Shown in pieces: positions 12,773-24,930 of a stretch of 64,000 nucleotides of DNA; the stretch's first letter is position 1, and each line of letters starts with the position of its first letter. Position numbers and translations under genes: made by a program. The DNA lies in the NCBI RefSeq assembly GCF_001625305.1, contig NW_017804054.1, positions 1,656,393 to 1,720,392 of the forward strand. The letters are read 5' to 3'. Below the pieces are notes generated by a model. It saw only the letters and a program-made list of their open reading frames with translations. It was not told the DNA's origin and did not search any database. The stretch is from Branchiostoma belcheri (lineage: Eukaryota > Chordata > Leptocardii > Amphioxiformes > Branchiostomatidae).

Positions 12773-14925
12773 AAGAGGGCAACTTGGAAACACATTTATC
12801 CCAAAACGTGACGAATGGCATATTTGTTCGGGATTGTATCATGCGTTATGGCTACAAACCCGATGCAATCAGAGTTCTAGTTTCCAATAAATAGGATAGA
12901 CGCAATAAATAAGATAGATTTCGGCTCAGTTAAATCCTCATACTGCCGATTGACGACCAAATATGTTTCCTCTTTCATAGCATTTATGACGATTTTGACG
13001 TCATACATATAAAATACACTTGTATTATGCCATATAATAAAACAGTCCGTGAATAAAATTGCGGTAAGGGGTGTTACTTTAAGAACATAGAAAAATCCAT
13101 ATATGTTAAAGCAAAACTTCCATACATTCAAAAGAGATGCCTACGTACATCCACAAACGCACGATTTTGACAGAGATAACGCTATCAAAGACAGTATCCC
13201 CAAGGACCAATCACAGCTAGTGATGCGGAGATAAGAATTCCATGTGTCAATCATCCAACAATTTTCCATTACCAAATTCATACCGGACTATCATTCACGC
13301 AAATAATCAGCGATAACTACGCACATTGTTCGTACATAGAGATGGGAACATGAGATAGGAGAGAACCCATGGGGATTTTGTCGTGCACGACACACAGATG
13401 TTGAAGTGGCTGTGGGAATTGTTACTAGATATGTCACAGCAGGCAGATACAACGTATCGTTAGAACGCTTTGGAACTCAGAATTATAAATATGTAGTCCC
13501 ATCTCTAGCTATCCCTTTATATTAAACGTCCAATGTTCTTCCCTTTGCCTCATTTTTTTACCGAACATCCACCCACAAATAATATATATCATGGGGTTGT
13601 GAGTGGATATTGGATGTTTTTAATAATTTTATATTTTTACCAAAGATCATTGTCAGTTTTGACCGTCAAGGTTGACGGATTGGTTTTTAGAAAATATTTG
13701 GTCGAAAATAAAAAAATAAAAAAATAAAAAAAAAACCTTGTAGGAAAAACGGGTGCTGGCTAGAGTCAAATATGTCATGGCAATACAACTTAAATAAAAC
13801 TGATTTGGAAAATTGTGTCTGATCCATAATATCATACGAAGACGTATACAATTTGCCAACGCGACCATAAATGAGCAATGAGATGTGATTACCGTTGTTT
13901 TACGATAAGGACGGCGTCATGTTCGTGTACCATTGACGCACCTGTCTGACGCATTCGCACTATAATTGGCTTTTATCAAGTCTGCATCGGGATGATAGTT
14001 TTGAAAGTCTTAAGTCAATAATCCTTCAGAGGAACGGAGTGCAGTTAGATAAGGCTAGATTGACCCCACGTCCCAGGAAATGTCAATAGGAAGCAGCCGT
14101 CTTTCCAAGAAGCGCCCTTTAAACCTCACTGTCAAAGACTGCGACACAAATTGTTTTGAACTCCAGTAACCGCCACGTAGGCATAATGTCGGTTCCAAGT
14201 TACAGTATGCAGTGTTTTTGTTCAATTGTTATATATTTTTTTTTATTTCAACTTTATTATATACATAAACTAATTAGAAAAAAAAGAATATTCTAAAATA
14301 CCAGTGACCAAATTAAATTATGCAAGATTTCCACTAATCATGCCAAAGATATTTTTGCCCTGGGTTTTTCTGATTAATCTTGCTGCTGTACCATTGCATT
14401 TTCCATGACGTGTCCCAACCCTAAAATCTCATTAATACCAGTAACTACGTACTTGTTACCGGTAATTAAGGAGAGGGATCACCAATTAGAGACTTAGCCT
14501 CCTGAACAATGCCCTTACCATACGTTTAAAGATAACACGGGCCACCTTAATTATATAATTAAACCAATCACGTCTTTTTCAATGGATACCAAAACTAATT
14601 CTCTTTAGTTGCTCATCCATCTGGGTATTTTCGAAATCTGAGATTCTATTAAATAGTACACGATATTTTTTCAGATGTAATTTAGAAGTTCTGTTTGATG
14701 ATATAACATCGGGTGACTAAGGGAGCTTCCAACCTTGGCGGACTAACAAAATAATAATCGCTCAAAAAACTATGTCATACAATTTTCTATTTACGTCAAA
14801 AACAGTTACAAGCAACGGATATGATTTTTAAAACGTTCAGACCCGATTGTGGATGCTACCTGAAACGTATGACCGTTTCCAAAATCATATCCAGTTGCTT
14901 AACTGTATTTGGCGTATCTTATTAC
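12773..14925. other. Gene-free, AT-rich stretch
   Basis: Holds an A-rich run with AATAAA units at about 13708-13735 and, on the minus strand near 14275-14228, an AATAAAG followed by a poly-A run. The latter looks like the end of an old retrotransposon insertion. No gene is supported. Confidence 0.4.
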
Positions 14926-15130
14926 CTGGATGTCTAACCTTCACCGACGTAAATTTTCTCTTTTGCTTTGTAGTCACTAAATAGCTGACTATACGAACAA
15001 TTTCTGGAATATATAACCCAGGCGTTCCTTTGGGATCTATGTAAAAACATCTACATTGCACATAGGATTGGGCATGTATGGCTCTCCGCATTTTAAAGAC
15101 TAACACCGCATGAAAATACGGATTTCCGAC
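14926..15130 (-). CDS. Possible orphan exon, unrecognised
   Basis: On the minus strand a pyrimidine-containing acceptor (CACTGCATTTGCAG) precedes 205 open bases ending at CATCCAG/GTAATAAG. The peptide begins VGNPYFHAVLVFKMRRAIHA. Codon use is AT-leaning, unlike the GC-ending codons of the receptor exons, and no partner exons or family are recognised. It could be a chance open frame or part of a decayed element. Confidence 0.18.
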
Positions 15131-18100
15131 CTGCAAATGCAGTGTAAAAGCTTTCTGCAATGTCTCCTGTGAAGTCGGGAAATGCATGAATCTACACGAC
15201 TTGGACCAGCACCAAACTATGTTTGGACTGTAGCCACTGTAGTTCGATTTTGGTGTCAGCAATTACTTTTGTTCATGCTTTCATTTCATTTCACACAATA
15301 TTATCCATTCACTACTCTTCCCTATATTGAATACACAAGAAAAGATCTAGACTTCTAAAATGCATTTGATATTCATCGATATGAAACTGTGCAGAAAGTA
15401 TTCAACCTGTTCAAGGGTAAGTTATTTTGTATGCATAGGAAGAGATCTACAGTGTTTGTAAGTGGAGGATCTGGTCAATATGGACCACCTTTGGTTCATC
15501 TCAATAGGCACTGTAAATGGCATATATATTCCCATCGAGAACACAATATATCCCAGGTGGCAAAAAGATTGGAAGCAATTTGCTGACGCCAATATAAGAT
15601 GGTATATAGTGTAACACTTAACCTCGGGAAGGTGCCGGTTTCTCAAATCATGTTGGGGTACATTGCCCTCAAATACGGCTGAGTTTGACCCCTTTTACGC
15701 GAATGTATTGTATGATACAAAATGAGTCACTACTGACCCAGATGCGGTGATAACTAGTGGATGTAAGGCATGTTTTCCTAGCAATTTGCACAACGATTTG
15801 GCTATAACATTGCCCGTGACTAACTAACGGGTATATTCTATGGAATCGCAGTAATAAATTGATGCCTTCGTCTGTATGATAACACCCTTCTAGAAAACGC
15901 GGACAAGATATGGGCCCCTTGAGATGAAAAAGCTAAAGCAAGAACAATTATTTTAGATAATCGTGTTTCCCAAATGAAAGGCTCAAAATGTAATTATAGT
16001 GTCAAAGGAAGACAACGCGCAGCGGAAGATTAAAAACAGTCTTTTAAAATCCAGCACGCTCACCAAATTATATGGACCTGAAGACGATCTTACAGCAACA
16101 GATTTATGTAAAGCTGCACTCCAAGTTATGTTTGATCACAGTTGACCTATTTCTTCAAGGGCAAGACGGTTAAACTTTATTCAGCGGTTATTGCCTTATA
16201 TTGTATGATTACACGGTTTTACCATCAGGCAGAGTGTTGCCTGGAATTTACCGGATGTCGGATTGACGTCAATCATTTTACTGCAACGCAGAGTGGTTCT
16301 TAACATCTCACGGTCTGGATTCTAGGTTACAGGTGGCGTGGACTTTGTGCCTCTCACGGTATGGTCAGATGTTTATTGACTCAGAACGTTCGGGAGTTGC
16401 ATTAAAAAGGGTGGGCGAAGGAATATGGGAGTTACGCATCGGGCTTGAAGATCAGCAAACTGTAAGAACATTGGATGTTATGACATGCTCTCACAAAGTT
16501 AAAGGTCTCACTTGCAACCGTAGACTAAAAGTGGAAGTTGAGACAGAATATTGCACGTCCGGCCGAATGAAAGAGATGAGAGTGGGCTGACGTGTTCTTA
16601 TTTTATAGAAAGTGATATACAAATCTAACAGAATTCTCTTCCCACGATGAATGTCACGTATCAATAACGTTACCGCCAGCCAGCCACATGATATCGATAG
16701 AAAAAAAATTATAGGTGCACCCAAACAGGAAGTTTTAATGAGTTCGCAGGGTCTGGCCATAATAACATCTATCCACTTGCGTCAGACACACATACCCTTT
16801 TGATTCAACTATCGTGGTTGATATTAGGATAGCCAATACCTTCTGCCGGCATCAATTTCTCCACTTTTTCACTTTGCAACCGTGGTCATCACGGCTTTTA
16901 GGAAAAATACAGTTAAATTGATGGCCTAGCTGGCTACTTGGGTCTTTTTCATTGTTTAGGTCCCAGACTGAGTCTTTCTCATTGCTGAATCATACACATA
17001 GATGAATGAATAACAATGGATAACCTTATAGAGCGACGAACAGGCGCCAGGACTTCTGGCATGATGCCATTGCTGTATTCAAACTTTGTACCCACAAATG
17101 ACACGGAAATAAGAGAAGAATGAGGTAATGGTCCTTGGCTTACATACGGTAGAAAAAATAGCCACCAGATCGTCTCCATGGTTTTTGCGTCTAGTAAGAC
17201 ATTTTCCACTCTAGCCTGAAATCTGGTTATCGTATGAATGTATCCAAAGTGCCATACTCTGCTAAACATGTAGTCCTGTTTCCCGAAGTGCTCGATGTGT
17301 CTTTCCACAATGTTGCTCTGTTGTCTGTAACAGGTACATAGCCATTATTGCATTGCTGACTCTTACACACGTTTCATGTAGTTTTTCTTCCGAAAAAGCT
17401 TTTTTTTTCTCGCATCAAACGTTGGGTAGTATTCACTGAGTTATTTATGTACAAGATTATGACTGGACATGCCTTAACCTATCTGAATGGCAGATAATTA
17501 GACTGTATCCGAGGATGCCTGTAGGGTGTACAGTCTTCTTGATTAAATGATGCAGTGGAACATATGACCAAAGGCATCAACACCTCAGGTTGAAAAAGCG
17601 TGGGTGTCACTTTGATTCAGCAACAGACCCGCCTTGTGAAGCACATCAAAGTTACATGTTATCAGCAGACAATCTACAACAGATGAAAACTTTATTACTC
17701 GGATAATATAATCAATGTAGGCTGATGTGAAGTCTGTACTAAGAAAATTGACAATTTGAAATGTACCTTTCATGGGATTTTGTGGTAATTACGCCAATAT
17801 TATGGCTAATTTGACACCCTGCTAGGCTGTCCCTTGGGCGTTCCCACCCCCATGTTCTAAATAAGTCATTGCAAACCTAGATTGTTATACAAGATAAAAA
17901 AAAAAACACCTGTTTTGATGGCTATACGTTTTCAGTCCTATTTCAAAGTCTTTATCACCCCTAAAATGTCACCACAATTGTAGTATGCTACATTCAAAAT
18001 TTATCTATTTATTTCCCAACTGGTCATTTTTCACGTTGCTTATGTCGACCCATAACTTGCACGCAGTGTCATGTCCCCGGCCAATAAAGCCGCAGTGAAG

Positions 18101-18518
18101 TGCATTTACAAGACCTAAGATTGCCCATTATCTGTAGCGTCTACTCCTGGCTTCCAGATACGCACCTATTTACAGGGCTACAACCAGGGATGTACTGTGA
18201 CCTCTTGGCTAAAGGGCAACCCTACCGTGTACCTCATATGCTGCGATGGCGTGGCCGAAGACCATCCTGGTAATTCAAGGTTGCCGTGTCAGGCAGCTGG
18301 ATTGATTATCACAAAATCGCCATCATAGTCTTGCAAACTTTCAAGCTTTCACTCTGTTAATTATAGCCTTTCTGGTATGAAAGCATTCGCAGAGATTACA
18401 GTGTTAAAGGCTACGTAATGAAAGGGTTCATGTTTGGAAGGTCAGTGGTGTATACCGATCAGGTAGTTGGATGGTGCAGCGGGTCCATTGGAGATTGTGG
18501 AGGCTCATGCCCCGTGCT
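15131..18518. other. Gene-free stretch
   Basis: Several open frames of 60-110 codons exist, for example minus strand 17308-16979, but none has good splice signals or a recognisable domain. No clear repeats were seen. Confidence 0.4.
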
Positions 18519-18689
18519 TTAAAGGCATCCAATGCGATTCCAGGGCAGCAAAATTGGAAATATTCTCAGTAAGGTTATCTTTGTGATGTTGACACATACT
18601 GCTTCACTTTGGCACATTTGAGTCAGTATTTCATACGTTGGGCTTTTAAAACTGCAGACACAAGCCCCAAGATGAGTCATTTATTTCCT
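18519..18689 (+). mobile_element. TTAA-ended inverted-repeat element, copy 2, 3'-truncated
   Basis: Begins with the intact terminus TTAAAGGCATCCAATGC and follows copy 1 through GCCCCAAGATGAGTC. It then stops abruptly at about 18689; the right half and right terminus are missing. Confidence 0.75.
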
Positions 18690-19611
18690 ACAATTTTTTA
18701 CATATCTAATTGCAGGAGCTGATTAAAGCTTTCTAGTAATGATGCCCCAACTGTGCTTGATGGCAATAAGTTATAGGACAATGGCAATTTATACTTTCAT
18801 TAAGTACATTTGGCATGTAAACGGAAAGTACATAGTCAAAGAGGCTTTATCTTGTCGTTAGCATGGCACTAATGAACAGCCAGTGCAGTGCAGTAGTGTT
18901 GTAGAGACGAACAGTTTATAATGTACGGCGAGGGGCATTTAATCAATAAACGACAAAGCATTGAGCACGTCATGACATTGGTTTTACCGGTAGCTGCCTA
19001 GGACGAAATCGTTGATACTACATCGGCTTTATCAATGTTATTTCTAGCCCCGCGCTGGCAAAGTTACATACACATGTCGTGCTGATAAGATACAACTAGA
19101 GTGGTAGATATAGTTTATGAATGTCTGCAATATTGGTACATTCCAATATACAATTCTCCTGCAGCGTAACACCAAAGATTGCAATACCACTGTGAAAGTG
19201 ACCGCAAATGCTGATTTACACAAATGGCTGCTAGCGCTAGTCCTTGTTATATGGGTGATATAAATTGGAGAGAATGGGTAAAACATGATGGTAGGGAAGA
19301 TACAAGTAATGAGATGTAAGGCACATAGTTTGTTCTTGCTCTAAATCTTCAAACAATCCATGTACAGAGGATGTTGTGAAGGATATTTTGTAGATACAGA
19401 ACGTACGCAAGAATTCATAGACCTTGGTCAGTAATTTCGTGAATGCATTAAGAGAAACTAACGGTATTTATCATGATCCACTTCGGGAAGAGGTGCTCTA
19501 TGCCTCACTAAATAAGCTTTGTTATTACAAAAAATACCATAAATTCATGATTGTAACATTATATCAAAGTTGTGCTACACCTTGTTGTTTGAGTAACTAG
19601 AATTTATTAGG

Positions 19612-19685
19612 TTTTATTTGTATTTATTTGTACTTTGCACAATAGTTGTTGCCATACATTGTACCATGTGCAATTGTCACGCAGT
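19612..19685 (+). mobile_element. LINE-type 3' tail fragment
   Basis: Plus-strand copy of the tail TTGCCATACATTGTACCATG followed by CAATTGTCACG. It matches the minus-strand copies near 5940 and 48800. Confidence 0.5.
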
Positions 19686-20039
19686 TAAGTTCTTCTTATA
19701 ATAAAAAAGAAGAAAAAACAACCAATGATTTACATTCACCAGGCCTTTAATTACATTACCTCACACTTCATCACCAGCTTTATTAGTTTCTCGTCTACTT
19801 TAATTTTACAGCAAACCTGCTTAACCGTGACATTCCATTGGGAGCGGCATTCGTTCGCCTTCCCATGCGCTGGCAACGGTATGAATCCACCTGCACACAT
19901 ATCTTGAGGAATAGAATATCTCCCCGTAAGCATCTCAACATATATAAGATCTTTGTAAAATCCCGACCTAACCACGATGCTTTCATAGTGTTGTCCTCCT
20001 TCCTCCATCCTAATGATCTTATCTTATATATGCCCATAG

Positions 20040-20180
20040 GCAGGATTTTGAATGGGGGGGGGGTGTTCTTCTCACTGTCTGATGGACGAGCAAGTGTCGT
20101 AGGTGCGAGGTTCCTAGGGGGTCCAGGGGCATGCTCCCCGGAAAATTGTAAAATTGAGCCTTCTGAAATGGCATCTCCTG
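20040..20180 (+). mobile_element. Repeat fragment with GC-rich hairpin motif
   Basis: A poly-G run is followed by GGGGGTCCAGGGGCATGCTC and CCCGGAAAA, which fold into a short hairpin. The downstream TTCTGAAATGGCATCTCC block is echoed loosely near 30340. Similar motifs are, from memory, widespread in marine invertebrate repeats. Element class and ends are not clear. Confidence 0.4.
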
Positions 20181-22564
20181 CGTTTTGAGATGATTAAAAG
20201 GGAAAATTCAGACATAACTTTTTATTCAATGACAAAGCGAGCAGTTTTTTTCACGATTCCAGCTCCATTGGTGATACGAGTCAGTCCATCTTTTCAAGAA
20301 AAATCTTGGACCTTTAGATACAAAGTGGACCTTCGAGCATTGTGGGGGGTTCTTCCGAGCGCCTTGCTACGGGCATGTTATATTGGAACTGCTATGTATG
20401 AAGAGGTTGGTTACGCGAAGTGCGCGTTTGAGTCGAAGGTTTAAAACATTTACAGAATACGAATATGAGCTGTACATTCAAAAAGCCGGCGTCATACAGA
20501 GGAAAAAAACAGGGCTCGACGAGTCTGCAAGCTCTGAAGGACAATTTTAGCAGCAATGTAGCCGGTGCCCTTTCGATAACTGAGCAGTTTAGGGACCAGC
20601 AGATATTTTTCGGCACCCCGTTTAATACGATAGGGTAGGATTTGAGGAAGTACGCTCGACTCGGCCATTTTGAAATTCGGTGACCTTCTAGAGATCAACA
20701 AATTCAGCTGAAGGTCGTTGATGGCGTGACGGCTGTTTAAACGCTCTAACTTTACTGTTGAATTTTTGTGTGACTTACAGCAAATATTATACTAGGAAAG
20801 ATCGTGAATTATTGCACGGAATAACGTTAACCAGGGAATAAGACTACATATCCAGCTTACATTCATTATACAATGCCAATTCAGCTTATTCTGTGAAGAC
20901 GACTTCTTTATTATCTTTTTGATGACTTCGAAAACATCGTGTGATGTTGAACCTTTATCAATCAATCAATGAGATCATTCATAAACACTGCAACTGAAGG
21001 CTGGATTGCGTGCTTAGATGTACATTGTTAAAAAAATTCCCGGCTACACCGTCTTGAAATGCGGTAGTTGATTTGCTTCTGATATCAAAAATATTTACAC
21101 GTTACAGAACCGCATTTACACTTCATTGTCCTAGATCTATGTCCTATATTCAAATTATTCAAATTGGATTATTCAACACAGCAAAATATAAGATCCTGTT
21201 ACTCACACTTAGCTGAAAGGATTGCCAACACTCCTGCCATCCATCTGGTCATGTTGAAAACCTCCCTGTGAAACTCTCTCTTCAAATTCCTGTAAGCCAT
21301 CATGTAAACTCAGACGCTGACATTTACCTAACATTTGCATGCCAGAAGAAGAGATAAAAGAGACACGCAAAGTTCTCTCTCGGGGCCATCGAACTCGAGC
21401 CGGCAAACATTCATCTTTCGGAAATGTCGGCCAGCACCCCGCCAACCTTGAACCGTCAGACGACTGGCACGGAATATGCTTACGTCATTTCTAAGCTGCT
21501 GAATTCCCGCCAAAAGTAAAAATTGTTATCAGTCGATGCTGTAACAGTTTTACGTCATAAAGTAAAAAAAAAACAACAACAAACGTGCTGTTCATCAACG
21601 TTTTGAGCTCGTTTGACTCCATATAAGAAGACAACAGATGGCATTTTGGCAATGAATTTGAACAACAGATGGGCACTAACACTAGCCATAGTTCATTCAT
21701 CTTCACGTCATCTGTCAGACGTGTAGAATCCGATCCTTTTGATAGAAATTGAGGACATGAGGACTCAAATCACAATTTTTGTGGAATGATGTTGAAAGTA
21801 TTCATACCTTCTAGATCTTGGGATCAGGGAGTTAGCCTGTTTCAGGGCCAAAATGCTTGTGCACTTCAAAGGAGGGCCCACGCTATCGCTGATACTTTCC
21901 TTCTACAAAGGCTGTCTACCACTTAAATCCAGCATATAGCACACATAAACATGTCTTAAACGCAAGATACAAAATCTAATGTACCAAACAAGCCGCCAGG
22001 TCCCAAAATTTCATTTCGAATTCATTTCTAGGCCAAGGCACCTAATTACTAGTAAGCGCACACCAAATATCAGACCAATCCAACCACAGTTGCAGTTATT
22101 CTGTATAATACAGCAAATTACAAAATTACGTGTATGAAACCGCAAACGCTACCGAGATGATAACTTCACTCACAAGTCTAGGCAGGGTAACTAGAAATGC
22201 TAGGTTTAACTGGATTGTCCTTGGCATTGCTTTGAAAGTCCATTAAACCGTTCGAACATTGCTTATCGTTTTATCTTGAACGTGGACTTACTACCTAATC
22301 ACACACGTACACCGCTTCTGACGTGGACGCCTACTTTAAAAGGGTCCCCGTACACCGATAATTCTAGTTTACATGTCATTCCGAGCTCCCGGTCTCCTAA
22401 CAAAGTCTACTTTATCACGCGATGCAGCGAAGCAGTAATGAGAGGAAATCAAGGCCGCCCCCTAACATGAAAGCTCGTATTGAGTGATAACTCTGTATGT
22501 CAAAGGTGAAGCACGCTAATCCGTGTACTATCCTAATCCCCTGAGTCAAACTGAAGCCAGGCTA

Positions 22565-22918
22565 GGCCTAGGGGAAAAATGTGGTGTTTCCTGTTTTCCG
22601 ACCGACCCTAGAAAAAAATGCCGACCCTAGCCTTTTTTGTTGCCCCCTGCAAGGGATATAATTTTTTTCGAGCTGATCAAGCTTTTTTAGCTCCATGATC
22701 TGACACCTGAGTGATGAAACGTTGTACAATCAGTTTTCCAACACGTGACATTGAAAATATCCTCATGCAAGTTTTACTTTGTGAAACTGTATTTTATAAG
22801 TTGAGTCGCTAGATGTTGCCAAAGTCTAAAAAAAGAAATAAAAAAAGATAATCCCTACCTACCGGGTCCCTAATTTCTTCAGGACTGAAACAGGAAACAC
22901 AACATTTTTCCCTAGGCC
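22565..22918. mobile_element. Inverted-repeat MITE, 354 bp
   Basis: Terminal inverted repeats of about 34 bp: the left end reads GGCCTAGGGGAAAAATGTGG and continues with TGTTTCCTGTTTT; the right end is its near reverse complement ending TTTTTCCCTAGGCC. The interior is AT-rich with GACCCTAG motifs and no coding capacity. No certain target duplication was identified. Confidence 0.75.
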
Positions 22919-23277
22919 CCACCGACTAGGCGGGGTTAATCCTGTCAACTTCAAGGGAATAACTGGAAGTTATAAATTGGCAAGGACAAGTTCAAAACAC
23001 CTTCACGGAAAGTATGCCATTAAAGTCTTACCTATCACTTGAAATCTCTTTACATCCTTGCCACAAAAAAGGCGCCCGTACCGACCCCAATAACACACAC
23101 ATTGCAGAAAATAGGGGTTGTAATAGAGCGTTGACGCAAAAGATATTTGTCATAGCTTCAATCCCGGAAAGCAAATTGAACCGATTCAAAAGACAAATTT
23201 CTGTTTTGGGTTTCTTGAAGTGAAACGATAGAGACACCGGTATGCTTTAGGAATGATGTTAAAGGATGGGCAACCAC

Positions 23278-23317
<40 letters not shown>

Positions 23318-24156
23318 NAGTTTTTTTTTTATGAAACAACCCTAGCAATGACTTTTCATCAGTAGTTGCTATGGAGTTGTTATACAAGCGCTAGAGCAGA
23401 AATGCTATACCATCATACGTATTCATAGTCCTTGTCACGACAGTAATTTCCTCATGTATACATAAAACTGCACTTGAAAAAGGCCATAAACATTTATGAC
23501 GTACTTAAGTTCATCCACATCTTCCTGCTTAGCTTAGAATTGCCTTGTTAAAACTGTCTGTTGGGCAGAAGTGCCTGCCCACGTGTAAGATAAGATACCC
23601 TACGCCATATCAAGTATACTGGAAAACCACTTTGGCGCCCATAAAATTTGTTGTTCCTTCAATGACACCTACGCAAGTATCAAATATCATACATAGCCAT
23701 TAATAGTTGTCCATTATGGATTCTCTGACTGAAGCGGACAAAAACAGCTACGTGTATTTCAACCCATTTTAACCAAATTCAAAGACTCATTGAAAATTGA
23801 AAGATATCATGTTTGATTCAGATATTTGAACTGAATATCAACCACCACCAAGATTATAAATGCAATTCAGGTATAATTTGTTGATACATTGATAAAACTG
23901 GGCATTTCATGAAGCAAAGATCCTTCGTTTTACTAGAAAAAACACGTCTTTTTGGCACTTCTATCTGATCTTCACCTGTGATCTCTTGGGCGTTATGCAT
24001 TTGTCCACAATTTTCTTTCCCCTAACAGCTAGCTCTGTATTTTACTGCTCATATGGCCTTTTCTATGCCCTGTGTATTCTTCGATATTGTCCACTCCGTC
24101 TTTCGGCTACGTTCTACCCTTGCTACATGACAAATAAAAATCCAAGACCATGACAT
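22919..24156. other. Gene-free stretch
   Basis: Holds the TA microsatellite and the single ambiguous base N at 23318. No gene is supported. Confidence 0.45.
23280..23317. repeat. (TA)n microsatellite
   Basis: About 38 bases of TA, followed at once by an N and a T-run. Its length is uncertain because of the ambiguous base. Confidence 0.95.
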
Positions 24157-24321
24157 GTTGAGGAAAAATGATACAAAAACCGGACGTTCTGCTGCCGTAC
24201 CAAGGTCAGCCAATATTTGACCTTGATCTTTGTCTTCCTACTACCTACCAACATACTAAATATCATCACAATCTATAAAGGCGTTCTGAAGTTATGCTGA
24301 CTACAAATGTGCGGAAACACA

Positions 24322-24404
<83 letters not shown>

Positions 24405-24466
24405 ACACACAGACACACAGACACACACACACACACCAAAACAATACCTCCATTTTTCATTGAGGT
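24157..24466 (+). mobile_element. Hairpin-ended, Helentron/pearl-like element, copy 2
   Basis: Same body as copy 1 (ATACAAAAACCGGACGTTCT, then TATAAAGGCGTTCTGA, GTTATGCTGAC). It is then expanded by a long CA microsatellite before CACCAAAACAATACCTCC and the terminal hairpin. The left end is placed by comparison with copy 1. Confidence 0.65.
24323..24436. repeat. (CA)n microsatellite inside a mobile element
   Basis: About 78 bases of pure CA, then a further 36 bases broken by AGAGAC and AGAC. It sits just inside the hairpin end of the element at 24157-24466. Confidence 0.95.
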
Positions 24467-24789
24467 AACAATGCTGAGATCGCCCTGTGGTTCACTTGCA
24501 TGTATAACTGTTGCGATTTTTGTCAAGATGCCAAGAATGTCTGTAACATCTTGTTTGAATTGCCTCTATGCTAAGAGGTTAATGGGGTTTGATAGATCCG
24601 AGGTAGGCAATCATGATCGGCAAAAACCCCTATGAAATATCAAGAGGCATGTGTTACTCGTAGTTCACAGAGCTTATCTTTGCTACTAAGGAAAGTTGGC
24701 TGTTTTTGTTAACGTTGGAATAAGCTCTCGTTGCATGACACAAAATATAGCTCTAGTTCAAAATAAGACATGTGTAAAGATATGAGTTC

Positions 24790-24930
24790 CCCCAACTCCA
24801 GCTTTCTTTATCGGTCTTGTTATTTGTAATTAGCTTTCGGGCATCATTTTTCATAATTTGTGTTCTTCTCGTTATATCTAATTAGCCCTTGGGCAAGACT
24901 TTCCAATAAAGTTATCATTATTATATGCTG
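24790..24930 (+). mobile_element. LINE-type 3' end fragment
   Basis: Ends GCCCTTGGGCAAGACTTTCC then AATAAAGTTATCATTATTAT, a polyadenylation-like signal followed by an ATT-rich tail typical of CR1/L2-like retrotransposon ends. No coding part remains. Confidence 0.5.

Larger units (their letters stand above)
18690..22564. other. Gene-free stretch with repeat fragments
   Basis: Contains a LINE tail (19612-19685) and a GC-rich hairpin motif near 20112-20142. Minus-strand frames around 20008-19751 are open and cysteine-containing but lack convincing splice sites. No gene is supported. Confidence 0.4.

Noticed and set aside
19751..20008. Minus-strand cysteine-containing ORF of 85 codons
   Set aside because: Splice sites that would isolate it are weak and no secretory signal or family is visible.
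24266..24635. Open frames on both strands reading long THTHTH or CVCVCV peptides
   Set aside because: They are translations of the CA microsatellite and carry no gene signal.
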